Source of the DNA: Paracoccaceae bacterium
GTDB taxonomy: Bacteria; Pseudomonadota; Alphaproteobacteria; Rhodobacterales; Rhodobacteraceae
Assembly: GCA_027492585.1 (NCBI GenBank)
Contig: JAPUEK010000072.1
Coordinates: 1 to 54,721, forward strand
DNA: 54,721 nt
Reading direction: 5' to 3'
Below the pieces are notes generated by a model. That model was not told where the DNA came from. It searched no databases and saw nothing but the letters and a program-made list of their open reading frames with translations. This document shows, piece by piece, positions 43,305 to 52,500 of the stretch. Position numbers and translations under genes: made by a program. Each line of letters begins with the position of its first letter. Position 1 is the first letter of the stretch.

Positions 43305-43960
43305 GCCGCTTCCGCATGCCACCCCGCATTGCCCCTTCGCCCGCGGCCGAGGAGCCCGGGCAGCAAAACGCCGTGTCGCGTCTGCGTTCCTCCCGCGAAG
43401 CGCAGTCGCGCCTTCTGGCCGAGCGGCGCGGCGAGGCCGCAGTTGCGGGCGACGCGCCCGAGCGCCCCGATCCATCTGCGACCGCTATTCCTGCGGACAT
43501 GCCAGGAATTCCCGGAAAGAGGGAAGAGGAGGCGGAGCGGTTGGGTTCAGATCGTCCAACCGAGGTGAGCGCAGCGAAAGGCGCGAAAGTGAAGCTGGTC
43601 TTGCTTTATCGCCTGCCACTGAGTCTTGAGCCAGATCTGGCCGGCATTGCCGCACGGGATGCGGTCACGGTGGAATACGTTTTGGGCGCTCTTGCCAGAG
43701 AGGGCCGTGAGCGCCTGAGAAACTTGGCCGGAAAGGAAGACGTCAAGCTTCTGACCGAGGAGGCCAAAGGATTTGAGGGCCTGACGGAGGGAGTGACTGT
43801 CATCGGCAATCCGATGACAGTCTATGTTCGGTCCGACGCGCTACAAGCCATGCATCGCGCTGCGGGAGATCCTTGGTGCGCACTGCCAAAGGCAACGGTC
43901 GTTGGCGGCTACTTTACGGCCATCGTGGCGCGCCTGATCAAGGCGCGCCGGGCCGGGTAG
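43301..43960 (+). CDS. virC2: VirC2-like DNA-binding protein
   Basis: A 219-residue protein. The N-terminal 90 residues are Pro/Ala/Arg-rich and probably disordered. The C-terminal part (VKLVLLYRLPLSLEPDLAGI, DAVTVEYVLGALAREGRERL) has the strand-helix-helix look of the ribbon-helix-helix fold of VirC2. It starts with TTG at 43301, overlapping the virC1 stop; ATG 43316 is the alternative. Assignment rests on its pairing with a VirC1-like gene and on this pattern, so it is tentative. Confidence 0.55.
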   Translation: MSRFRMPPRIAPSPAAEEPGQQNAVSRLRSSREAQSRLLAERRGEAAVAGDAPERPDPSATAIPADMPGIPGKREEEAERLGSDRPTEVSAAKGAKVKLVLLYRLPLSLEPDLAGIAARDAVTVEYVLGALAREGRERLRNLAGKEDVKLLTEEAKGFEGLTEGVTVIGNPMTVYVRSDALQAMHRAAGDPWCALPKATVVGGYFTAIVARLIKARRAG

Positions 43961-43999
43961 ACCTCAAAGATGCAGAACAGGATCTGGAGTTGCCCGGGG

Positions 44000-44425
44000 T
44001 CACTCGCAGGCGAGGTCGGGCAGTGGTGCTGTCTCGAAGCTCAGGCTGTCGAGACTCGACACGACCGCGAATTCACCGCCCTTGCGCAGGATGTCGACCA
44101 TCTTGGCCCATTCTGCGGCATCTGCCTTGGACTGCGCGGCGCTGCCGTTCGTGACCGCCAAGCGGGCCTGCTCGCCCATCTTCGCCAGGAACACCACGGT
44201 GCTCGGGGTCTTGTCCTTCGGCAACACTACGATCACCGCGCCATTCGGCGTCGGCCCGAAGACCCGATCGGGGTCGCAGACGATCCGGATGGAGCCTTCG
44301 CCCTGCGCAAGGCTCAGAACCGGCAGGCCCCGTTCCGTGGTGGCCGTCCAGCTGTCGAGTGCCAGGGCCGGACCAGCAACAGACATCAGCGCCAATGCGC
44401 AAAGAGAGGGAGACAGAACATGCAT
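44000..44425 (-). CDS. Small exported hypothetical protein
   Basis: A 141-residue protein with a signal peptide (HVLSPSLCALALMSVAGPALA, cleavage near residue 22). The mature part has IRIVCDPDRVFGPTPNGAVIV and TVVFLAKMGEQARLAV and ends with DLACE, so one disulphide is possible. No family is recognised. It is convergent with the VirC2-like gene and preceded by the shared 18-bp element at 44467-44484. ATGs at 44461 and further upstream are in frame, but the export signal favours 44425. Confidence 0.6.
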   Translation of the reverse strand: MHVLSPSLCALALMSVAGPALALDSWTATTERGLPVLSLAQGEGSIRIVCDPDRVFGPTPNGAVIVVLPKDKTPSTVVFLAKMGEQARLAVTNGSAAQSKADAAEWAKMVDILRKGGEFAVVSSLDSLSFETAPLPDLACE

Positions 44426-44466
44426 CGACAGGGAAGCCTTCCGAATGAAGCGCGGCAACATCATAT

Positions 44467-44484
44467 CACCACTATCAGCGCCGC
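44467..44484 (-). promoter_or_regulatory. Shared 18-bp element before the 44425 gene
   Basis: CACCACTATCAGCGCCGC, 42 bp upstream of the start at 44425 and almost identical to the element before mobC. It probably contains the -10 region (TGATAGTG on the minus strand) of a co-regulated promoter. Confidence 0.4.
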
Positions 44485-44549
44485 TAGATATGTTCTGACA
44501 GGCGGCCTGTCCACCTCGACGAAACGCGTTTTCTGCCGGAGGCGCGAGC

Positions 44550-44744
44550 ATGCGCGATGAGACTTCTGGCATCCTGGAAGTGCGGGTCTGGCTCAAGGAG
44601 GCGGATCGGCAAGTGCTAATCGGCGAGCGTTTTCGCAAAGCCAATGGCCGCATCGCCGTGATCTGGCATGTCGACCCGAAGTCCATCCTTGGAATGGTGT
44701 GGATCGAGGACATTGGCATCGGGCAGGAAGCATCACCATCCTGA
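44550..44744 (+). CDS. Small hypothetical protein
   Basis: A 64-residue protein with a good ribosome site (GGAGG 7 bases before ATG) and beta-like sequence (LEVRVWLKEADRQVLIGERF, IAVIWHVDPK). No family is recognised. It is divergent from the 44000-44425 gene and upstream of the WGR gene. Confidence 0.5.
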   Translation: MRDETSGILEVRVWLKEADRQVLIGERFRKANGRIAVIWHVDPKSILGMVWIEDIGIGQEASPS

Positions 44745-44823
44745 ATCTTAGGCATGCCAGTGATTCAGAATTCTGATTGGACAGGGCAGGGCTGCGGGCA
44801 CATTCTGGTGGCAGGAGGCCCCG

Positions 44824-45057
44824 ATGTCGTGCCAACTGCTCCACCGTGTCGATCCCGATCTGAACATGGCCCGGTTTTACCGGGTCGAAGTGCTACCGGA
44901 TCTCTTCGGCGAAATCATTGTTGAACGCCGTTGGGGCCGGATCGGGGGCAGGGGTCAGTGCCGGGCCGCGTCCTATCCCTCGATCCCGCTTGCGGAAGCG
45001 GCGGCTTCCGGTTTGGTCCGTGCCAAGGAACGGCGCGGATACAGCCCGGCCCCATGA
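44824..45057 (+). CDS. WGR-domain protein
   Basis: A 77-residue protein that is essentially one WGR domain: MARFYRVEVLPDLFGEIIVE then RRWGRIGGRGQ (about residues 15-45). GGAGG precedes the ATG by 5 bases. WGR domains bind DNA ends or nucleic acid in PARPs and bacterial proteins; stand-alone copies are common in alphaproteobacterial plasmids and have no known role. Confidence 0.8.
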   Translation: MSCQLLHRVDPDLNMARFYRVEVLPDLFGEIIVERRWGRIGGRGQCRAASYPSIPLAEAAASGLVRAKERRGYSPAP

Positions 45058-45120
45058 AGCCAGCCGTCGATGGCCGGTGGGCCTCCAAATTCGTCTGTAG
45101 TCAGAACGACCACCACAAAT

Positions 45121-45170
45121 GGGTGTAATTGGGTGCATAAATGGGGTGGCGCAATCGGGTGTAATTGGGT
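45121..45170 (+). promoter_or_regulatory. Direct repeat GGGTGTAATTGGGT before fic
   Basis: The 14-mer occurs at 45121-45134 and 45157-45170, 36 bp apart, just before the Fic start at 45184. Operator half-sites or a promoter duplication are possible. Confidence 0.4.
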
Positions 45171-45183
45171 AGAGAATTGGTTC

Positions 45184-46233
45184 ATGATCCGCACCCAGTC
45201 GCTCCGTATCACCCCGGCCATCCTGGCTGCTATCGCCGAAATCGACGAGTTCAAAGGGGCGTGGCGGGCCCTCGGCAGTCTCGCCCCGGAACGCCTCTCT
45301 GCCCTGCGCCGCGTCGCGACCATCGAAAGCATCGGATCCTCAACACGGATCGAAGGCAGCAAGCTTTCGGACCAGGACGTGCAACGGCTTCTGTCCAACC
45401 TCGAAATCAAGACCTTCGAGACCCGGGACGAACAGGAGGTTGCCGGCTACGCGCAGGTCATGGATGTGATATTCGCATCCTGGCGTGACATCGACGTAAC
45501 CGAGAACCACATCCGGCAGCTTCACCGCGACCTCTTGCGCCATAGCACCAAAGACGAACGTCATCGCGGGGCCTGGAAGACCTCTGCAAACTCCATCGCC
45601 GCGTTCGATGAAGCGGGTCATCAGATCGGCATCGTCTTTGAAACCGCCAGCCCCTTTGACACGCCGGCGCGCATGACTGAACTGGTGGATTGGTACAACG
45701 CCGCGCTTTCCGACAGCGAACTGCATCCGCTGCTGCTGATCGGGATCTTCGTCGTGGTCTTTCTGGAAATCCATCCGTTTCAGGATGGCAACGGGCGTCT
45801 CAGCCGCGTCCTGACCACGCTGCTTCTGTTGCGGGCAGGCTATGCCTATGTACCGTTTTCGTCGTTGGAAAGCGTGATCGAGCAAAGCAAGGAGGCCTAC
45901 TATCTGGCGCTCCGACAGACCCAAGGCACGATGGGTTCGGAGGAGCCGGATTGGGGTCCGTGGCTGGCGTTCCTCCTGACGGCCCTTCAGCGCCAGATGC
46001 GACGCCTGCGGGCCAAGGTCGAGCGCGAAAAGCTTATGCTGGGTAGTCTGCCGGAAATCTCTGCACGGCTGCTCGATCTGGTCCGTGACCACGGCCGCCT
46101 GACCATCGGCGATGCAGAGCGGCTGACCGGCGAGAACCGGAACACGCTGAAGCAGCATTTCAGGGGGCTTGTCACCGACGGTCACCTTGCGCTGAATGGA
46201 GCCGGGCGGGGAGCCTGGTACTCGCTAAAATAG
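45184..46233 (+). CDS. Fic family protein (autoinhibited type)
   Basis: A 349-residue protein. The N-terminal part has an S-x-x-x-E-G motif (STRIEG, near residues 53-58) as the likely inhibitory helix. The Fic core is HPFQDGNGRLSR (near 197-208). A winged-helix region follows at the C-terminus (LTIGDAERLTGENRNTLKQHF). This architecture is known for Fic proteins that modify a target and may bind DNA. The start ATG at 45184 follows two GGGTGTAATTGGGT repeats. It stands alone, next to the ImmA/XRE module, and may be a toxin-like or defence gene. Confidence 0.88.
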   Translation: MIRTQSLRITPAILAAIAEIDEFKGAWRALGSLAPERLSALRRVATIESIGSSTRIEGSKLSDQDVQRLLSNLEIKTFETRDEQEVAGYAQVMDVIFASWRDIDVTENHIRQLHRDLLRHSTKDERHRGAWKTSANSIAAFDEAGHQIGIVFETASPFDTPARMTELVDWYNAALSDSELHPLLLIGIFVVVFLEIHPFQDGNGRLSRVLTTLLLLRAGYAYVPFSSLESVIEQSKEAYYLALRQTQGTMGSEEPDWGPWLAFLLTALQRQMRRLRAKVEREKLMLGSLPEISARLLDLVRDHGRLTIGDAERLTGENRNTLKQHFRGLVTDGHLALNGAGRGAWYSLK

Positions 46234-46337
46234 ATTTTTTATGTTTATTATCAACGCTTTAGAAAAAGACCGATAAGAGAGATTATGTAATACATTGGCC
46301 ACTCCTGAGTCGAAGCTCTTGATCGATAGGCTCCCAG

Positions 46338-46916
46338 CTAGGGTCTCCACGTGCCTCTTCTGGCAAGCTGGATACCGATACCAGTCTTGTTCTTGCGTTC
46401 CCTGATCAATGCTGTGCTCACACCGAAGAAATCAGCCATCTCTTGCTCGGGCGTGCCGACATCAATTAGGCGCATTAAAGCATCTCTGGGGACAAGCAAG
46501 GCTCCACCCAGAGTGCCTGCCTCTTCTTCCTGAGTCTGGTCGTAGTCAGTCATGATCATACCGCCGTCGAATGACTGCATCATTCGTGGTGGCTCGTGAC
46601 GTAGGATTACATGAGAGAGCTCATGTGCCAGCGAATTGTTCACACGCGCTGGAGAATGTCCGCTGTTTACGATAATCAGGCTTTCATTCCCGTCTCGCAT
46701 GGTTAGTGCAGACCAACATTCCTTCTCTGTCACCGTCAGGCAGTAGAGATGCTCTTGGCTTAGGCCGGGAACATCATTCGGCGTCCAGACCCTGATCTTG
46801 AGATGTCGCGCCAAGATCATCGGGTCCATTGGTCCATGAGCATCCAGGCCGAGTTCGCGACGAAACCCCCTTGCAGCATTTTCACACCAAGTCTTGAAAC
46901 CGCGCTTCAACGTCAT
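46338..46916 (-). CDS. ImmA/IrrE-family metallopeptidase
   Basis: A 192-residue protein with the zinc motif HELSH at residues 98-102 and a third-ligand region with glutamates near 130-132 (QEEEAGTLGGALLVPRDAL). It probably cleaves the XRE regulator encoded 5 bases upstream. Pairs of this kind, such as CapP with CapH in CBASS loci or ImmA with ImmR, induce their target genes on DNA damage. The target operon here is probably the divergent Ubl-E2/JAB-E1 pair. Confidence 0.85.
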   Translation of the reverse strand: MTLKRGFKTWCENAARGFRRELGLDAHGPMDPMILARHLKIRVWTPNDVPGLSQEHLYCLTVTEKECWSALTMRDGNESLIIVNSGHSPARVNNSLAHELSHVILRHEPPRMMQSFDGGMIMTDYDQTQEEEAGTLGGALLVPRDALMRLIDVGTPEQEMADFFGVSTALIRERKNKTGIGIQLARRGTWRP

Positions 46917-46921
46917 GCGAG

Positions 46922-47254
46922 TTACTCATTCGCCTCGGGATTGTCCGGGCCACGTTTCCAAGCCTTGTCTGCCAGCAAGATCATCTGTGCAATGGATTGT
47001 GCCGCGCTGGCGCTGATCTCTCTTTGCCTGCGAAAATGAACTTGCGGTAGCGCCATTTCCATTGCCGGCGCCGCTGGCATCTCTTCCCCGAGCCAAGCAG
47101 CTATCTTCTGCAGTGTCGCCAAGTCTGGATGGAATCCGCGCTCCACTCTGGAAAGTGTCGCATGACTGATTCCAATATCTTTCGCTGCGGCCCGAACTCC
47201 AAGATCCCCCCGCCGTTCGAGTACTCGACGGCCGAGATTCTCCAGTAGTTTCAT
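46922..47254 (-). CDS. XRE-family regulator
   Basis: A 110-residue protein with an HTH of XRE type (LGVRAAAKDIGISHATLSRVERG, residues 18-40) and a helical C-terminus (SAAQSIAQMILLADKAW) that could be the dimerisation or cleavage region. I start at ATG 47254, preceded by AGGT; a longer frame to 47347 lacks a good site. It is divergent from the ubiquitin-like operon, and its likely operator is the 18-bp inverted repeat at 47272-47337. Confidence 0.82.
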   Translation of the reverse strand: MKLLENLGRRVLERRGDLGVRAAAKDIGISHATLSRVERGFHPDLATLQKIAAWLGEEMPAAPAMEMALPQVHFRRQREISASAAQSIAQMILLADKAWKRGPDNPEANE

Positions 47255-47271
47255 CCGATTACCTCCCGGTT

Positions 47272-47337
47272 GGTTCACAAGTAAGACATTGGTTGACATG
47301 ATGCCCAAATCTTGGCAACATGTCTTACGTGTAAACC
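47272..47337. promoter_or_regulatory. Operator/promoter of the ubiquitin-like operon
   Basis: GGTTCACAAGTAAGACAT (47272-47289) is repeated inverted as ATGTCTTACGTGTAAACC (47320-47337), 16 of 18 matching, with a 30-bp spacer. Inside lie TTGACA (47293-47298) and CAACAT (47316-47321), 17 bp apart, a plausible plus-strand promoter overlapped by the right arm. A repressor bound to both arms would block it. Confidence 0.65.
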
Positions 47338-47382
47338 ACCCTCTCACGCCGCGGCGATGAGGTCAACAATGAGGTACTTGCT

Positions 47383-48027
47383 ATGACTGCTCAAACCGAG
47401 CGTGGCCCGTCCGCCAAGGAGTTTCCGATCACCATCGATGGTGAAGAATTCCAGATCGAAGATCGCACTTTGACGCCCATTCAGCTCCTCGCACTGGCGG
47501 GTCTGACGTCTGCGGATCACTACCTGATCGAGGTGAAGAACAAGAAGCAGGTGAGCTTTCAGGGGAAAGATGACGAAGTTATCCATATCCAAAAGGGCGA
47601 CACCTTCGTCAGCGTGTTCACCGGCCCCACCACGGTCTCCGATCTGCCCCGCCAGTTTGGAGTTGCCAACTTCATGTCTGGCCTCGAAGTCCTTGGGTAC
47701 ACCGGCACCGATTTGGGTGACGGCAATCTGACCTTCGAGTATGTCGTTGAGGTCGGCATCCATAAGGGGTGTCTGGTCACCATGGGCTTGAAGGTGCCGC
47801 CTGACTTCCCGCTTAACCCTCCGTCCGGTCCGCATGTGAAGCCCCATATCCACGCGATGCAGGGCGGCGGGGTACATCCTTCTGGGGGGATCCATCCGAG
47901 TTCAGGGCACAGCGGTTTGCCGGATGATTTCCAATACTGGAGCCGCCCCTTCCCTGGCTGGAATGAATCGCGGAAGTCGGTCGGCGATTATCTCGCGTTT
48001 ATTCGCCATTTGTGGGCCACCCAATGA
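47383..48027 (+). CDS. Ubiquitin-like domain fused to an E2-like domain
   Basis: A 214-residue protein. Residues about 14-82 look like the multi-ubiquitin type beta-grasp domain (FPITIDGEEFQIED, LLALAGLTSADHYLIEV, GDTFVSVFTG). Residues 90-214 look like a prokaryotic E2/UBC fold (GLKVPPDFPLNPPSGPHVKP, then a His/Gly-rich stretch GGVHPSGGIHPSSGHSG). A canonical E2 cysteine would follow that stretch, but the only cysteine is C130, before it. No free Gly-Gly tail exists after the Ubl domain. It overlaps the JAB-E1 gene as ATGA. Probably part of an anti-phage ubiquitin-like conjugation pathway. Confidence 0.78.
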   Translation: MTAQTERGPSAKEFPITIDGEEFQIEDRTLTPIQLLALAGLTSADHYLIEVKNKKQVSFQGKDDEVIHIQKGDTFVSVFTGPTTVSDLPRQFGVANFMSGLEVLGYTGTDLGDGNLTFEYVVEVGIHKGCLVTMGLKVPPDFPLNPPSGPHVKPHIHAMQGGGVHPSGGIHPSSGHSGLPDDFQYWSRPFPGWNESRKSVGDYLAFIRHLWATQ

Positions 48028-49418
48028 GCCGGGTCACCCACAGCGTGGCTATGTCCACGAATTCACATCGCACCTTGGCGGCGCATTTGCTGAAGCACTA
48101 CGTGCATCGCCGCCAAGAGGATCTCTGTTTTGCACTATGGCGACCGAGCGAAGGGCGCAGCCGTTTCACTGCGCTTGTGTCCGAAGTCATCCTCCCGGCG
48201 GACAACGATCGGATGCTGCATGGCAATGTCAGCTTCCAAGGCCACTATTTTGAGCGCGCCCTTTCGATGGCAATCGAAGCCGGTGCCGGGCTTGTCTTCC
48301 TGCATAGTCACCCTTCCCCTGGCTGGCAGGGAATGAGCCGCGACGATGTTGCTGCAGAGGAGCGCCTCGCACCTCGGGTATTTGCCGCCACAGGGTATCC
48401 TCTGCTCGGTATGACGCTTGGGACCGATGAAGCCTGGAGCGCCCGATTCTGGTTTCGGCGGGCACGTGGTCAATATGACAGGCAATGGTGTGGCAGCGTA
48501 CGCACTGTTGGTGATGGGCTTGCCTGCACGTTCCATGACAAGCTGGCCCCGCCTCCCCCGTATCGCGAAGAACTCCGGCGCACAACTTCAGCCTGGGGTG
48601 AAGCAAAGCAGCGCGATCTCGCAAGGCTGCGCATTGGCGTCATAGGTGTCGGCAGCGTTGGTGGGCTGGTTTCTGAAGCAGCGTGCCGTCAGGGGACCGA
48701 GGATTTGATGCTGATCGACTTCGACATGGTCAAAAAGCACAACCTTGACCGGCTTGTCCACGCGACTCCCGGTGACATCGGCAATCTCAAGGTTGAGACA
48801 TCGGCCGCACGACTGGTTGCCTGCGCAACTTCCAGCAATTTTCGCGTCGAGGCCCTGCCCCTGTCGATCACGAATGAAGATGGCTTTCGCGCGGCGCTGG
48901 ACTGCGACGTGCTCTTCAGCTGCGTTGATCGGCCCTGGCCACGATACGTTCTAAACACGATAGCAACTGCCCACCTTATTCCCGTGATTGATGGAGGCGT
49001 TCGGGTTTCGCTGACGGCAAAGGGCAACATGCGGGGTGCCGATTGGCGCGCGCACTCCGTCTTGCCTGGCCACGCGTGCCTTGCGTGCATCGGTCAGTAC
49101 GATCCGGCCGATGTGGCTTTGGAACGCACCGGGCTGCTAGATGACCCGACCTATATTGCGGGCTTGCCACAAGATCATCCTGCTCTTCGCAACGAAAATG
49201 TCTTCTCGTTCGGCATGAATGCCGCTGGGCTGCAAATGCTTCAGTTTCTGTCCATGGTCGTCCGACCTGCCGGAATGGCCGTTGCAGGACCACTGAACTA
49301 CCACTTTGCGACTGCGAGTCTGGATCGGGGTGAGGGGTTGCAATGCAAAGAGGGATGCTACTTTCCCGACCTGGTTGCGTTGGGCGACCAAAGTCCCTTC
49401 GATCCTCTCCAGGTCTAG
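48024..49418 (+). CDS. JAB peptidase-E1 (ThiF) fusion
   Basis: A 464-residue protein. The N-terminal JAMM/JAB domain shows E54, H94, H96, S105 and D108 in HSHPSPGWQGMSRDD, a complete metalloprotease motif. The E1 domain (about 195-450) has IGVIGVGSVGG (204-214), IDFD, N240-x-x-R243 (HNLDRL), C300 in FSCVD, and two cysteine pairs (CLAC 352-355, CKEGC 441-445) that may bind zinc. Between those pairs I see no cysteine that could be the usual E1 catalytic residue. The fusion would adenylate a Ubl and remove it again. The coupled Ubl-E2 gene precedes it. Confidence 0.85.
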   Translation: MSRVTHSVAMSTNSHRTLAAHLLKHYVHRRQEDLCFALWRPSEGRSRFTALVSEVILPADNDRMLHGNVSFQGHYFERALSMAIEAGAGLVFLHSHPSPGWQGMSRDDVAAEERLAPRVFAATGYPLLGMTLGTDEAWSARFWFRRARGQYDRQWCGSVRTVGDGLACTFHDKLAPPPPYREELRRTTSAWGEAKQRDLARLRIGVIGVGSVGGLVSEAACRQGTEDLMLIDFDMVKKHNLDRLVHATPGDIGNLKVETSAARLVACATSSNFRVEALPLSITNEDGFRAALDCDVLFSCVDRPWPRYVLNTIATAHLIPVIDGGVRVSLTAKGNMRGADWRAHSVLPGHACLACIGQYDPADVALERTGLLDDPTYIAGLPQDHPALRNENVFSFGMNAAGLQMLQFLSMVVRPAGMAVAGPLNYHFATASLDRGEGLQCKEGCYFPDLVALGDQSPFDPLQV

Positions 49419-49432
49419 CTCGAAGATTTTTT

Positions 49433-49458
49433 GTCCCGGCCTTTCGGTCGGGACTTTT
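49433..49458 (+). terminator. Intrinsic terminator after the ubiquitin-like operon
   Basis: Stem GTCCCGGCC/GGTCGGGAC (9 bp, one G-T pair) with a TTTC loop at 49433-49454, followed by TTTT. It lies 15 bases after the JAB-E1 stop and ends the plus-strand operon. Confidence 0.7.
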
Positions 49459-49584
49459 CCGGGGACGGTTCAAGTCCATTTTCGCTTGCAGTATAACTGA
49501 TTGCGGATCGATGCTGCCTCATTCTGCTTTGGCGGAGCGAGCCGGCTTGGCCCTCCCATGACGGAACCCTGCATGGTGCTTCGT

Positions 49585-52500
49585 TCAGTCGAACAATCCG
49601 GGTTGGGCCGCAGCTTTCACCTTCTTCCCTTTGACCACTGGTGCCGACGCCAATGCCCCTGCGCCAGTCAGGGCTGCCTCGGTCAACAAAGGTGCAGCGC
49701 AGATTTCGTCCAGAAGGGTAGCCTGTGCGGGTTCCAATGCCACCAATCGACCAAGGACGTGCAGCAGGTTCAGCAGGTCTTCGGTGTATTCGGGCAACCA
49801 GTGATCGGGCTGGATCTTGTCCAGCGCTGATGGTGGGCGGCGGTCGCCGATGACCGGGCGAGTGCGGTCTGCCTTGCGATAGCTGAACCACTGGCGCAGA
49901 ACGTTGCGGCCGGAAACCTGATACTCGGCCACGACGGTTGGGACGTTCTCGATGAACCCTTCCCCCACATGCAGCCTGCCTGTTGAGGGGTCGTGATGCA
50001 TCGTGTCGGGCAAGGGGTGCGGCGCGCCGGGGATGGTGCCGCCGACGGGAATCGTCGGCCCCTGCACCTTGGGCATCCGAGGGGGCGCGGCGGGCCGACC
50101 TGCCGAGGGGTCGGCAAAACGTTCGCCATATGTGTGCAGCCAGATCACTTCGCGGCCCAACGTGACGGCGCGGTCGAACAGGGCAGCATCTGCTGTTATC
50201 GGCACGCGCAGCCCGGGGCGGATCAGGTCTTCCTTGAAGCGCGCCGTGAAGTAGGGATGGGCCAGAAGCGCCGCGATATAGGCCATGACGTCGGGCGCAG
50301 TGACGGGTTTGCCGTAGGTGGTGGTTAGGTGCGCGATCAGGGCAAACTTGACATTCGGGATCGTCGCGGAGGCGTCACGCCAGAGGGGAAAAGCGCGACC
50401 ACCACGACCATGATAGTGGTGCAGATCGGGCAACAACCCCGTAACCGTGAGGGCAGGGCCGTTTTCAGGCGTGCGATCTTCTGGGGAAGTGAAGAATACC
50501 TGACCGTGGGAATATCCGTTCCAGAGTTCGGGGTTTGGGCGGTTCAAAAGACGATTGTCTGGGATGATCCACTGCCTGTCGAACGAGCGGAGCGAGTATC
50601 GGGTGGGTTTGACTGGGCCCGCCGTGTCCTTGTCTACGGCAATCCCACGAAACTCATGCCCAGCCAGTCCGACCTTTGTAGATTTGCTGAGCGTCTTGTC
50701 ACCGCCTTCATGCGGGTAGAACAACGCCTCTTTTGTTCTTGGGTCCTTTTCGCGCACCAGCCTTGCCCAACGATCTGTGAGAGACTGGGCATCGGGTGCA
50801 ATGACCCACGTTCGTCCGGGCATCACGCCCGAGCCGTTGTATTCGAACAGTGCATCAAGAGCAGGGAACCTGGCCCACTCATCCTTGGCTTCAGCTAGGA
50901 ATGGCGCACGCCAGTCACTTGGACCATTGGCCCATCCCAGGCCCGAGAGGGTGATCGCATCCAGCTCTGTGAACTTGTCCTTTCGAGGGCCACTTGTCAG
51001 TTGGCGAACATGCAGCCGTGCAGGTATTGCCCGATCCTTGCCCTTCTTGCGGGCGGCCAAGACGATGCAAACCGGATGTTGAACACCTTGAAATATTCGC
51101 GTCGCAACCTCGGGTTGGTGGCCTTCTGGTGAGCAGTCGATAACCCAGATATCGGAACAGTCACGACGCAGTTCCATTCGCATCTTCTCGAACCCGGGGC
51201 CGTTCAAGAAACCCGAGACGGTGATGTAGGTGACAATGCCACCACGATCATCGGTCGCTTGCCCGGTCGTCTCGAACAAGTCAGGCGCAAAAACCTTCCA
51301 AGAGGCCCACCTCCAGAAGAATACGTAAAGGTTCTTCAGATGTTTTGCGTGCGCGCCTAAGCCCCACGCAAGTGGCAAGTCCCAATGCTTCATCGGCGCG
51401 GCGCGGCCATCACTGCCCTTTTCGACCCATCCTCCGCGACCCTTGGCCTTCTCCTTGTACGGCGGGTTGCCGATGACGACCGTGATCGGCTCATCCCGCT
51501 TGATGGCATTCGCCTCCTTCCGCGAATTGCCGATGGGGGCCAGCATGGTCGAGAACTGTGTCTGCGCCGCATAGGGATCGCCAAGCGTGTCGGTCACGAA
51601 CAGTCGGGGCTGTGGCAGGTTGGCACCTGTCCCGCTACCCGTGGCCGAGACGCCCATCAGCGAGCGCATTTCCGCCATCAGCCGCAACTGCGCCACGGCG
51701 AAGGGGCCGAATTGCAATTCGAAGCCTATCAGCCGATGTGCGGCAGCCCCTAAGGCGGGACCAACAGCGCCCGCACCCTGATCATCGGAGACCGTCTCGG
51801 CGATCTTGCGCAACACGCCGAGAAGGAAGGTGCCGGTGCCCGTCGCCGGATCGGCGATGGTCACATCCTTGGCCGCAAGGCCTTCATGGCGGCCGAACAG
51901 GGCGGGGTCGCGCAAGGCCTCGTCCGTCAGGCGAACCATGGCCTGCACTACCTCGGGCGGGGTGTAGTAGCTGCCGGTCTTCTTGCGCAGGGCGTTGTCG
52001 TAGACCTCAAGGAAATCTTCGTAGAAGTAGAGCCAGGCGTCAGGCTTACCCTTGGACAGCGTCGGCCATTGCACCTCATGCAGAACGCGGGTCAGGGTCG
52101 AGATTGCGGTGGACAGGGCCTTCTGGGTCTGCGGATCGTCCGTCAGCAGGCGCAGCGCGGTGCCGATCAGGGTGTTGGTATCGCGCAGGGCAAGGGCCGC
52201 GTGAGCAATGCCCTTGTCCAAAGGAATGCCTTGCGCCCGCGCCATCAACAGGCCGAAGGTGACAGCCTGCGCATAGCCATCGGCGAACTGCGCGTCATCG
52301 GCCTGCGGGAAGAGGAGCCCGCGCCATTCGGTAGCAAGATCGGTCAGACTTTGTGTGCCGTTTTCCAGTTCTTCCAGAACCTCGTCACGCAAGAGGCGGC
52401 ACAGACGAGCCGAAACCTCGGCCAGTTTGCGCGGGCTGTCGGGCGGGATCGGGCTCCAGCTCAGAAAATCCGCCAGAAGGGTGACGAGCGTTTGGGGGGC

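Noticed and set aside
49440-49500. Possible tRNA 3' end (GGTTCAAGTCC)
   Set aside because: No D arm, anticodon arm or acceptor partner is present and the T-stem does not pair well; the string is probably chance downstream of the terminator.
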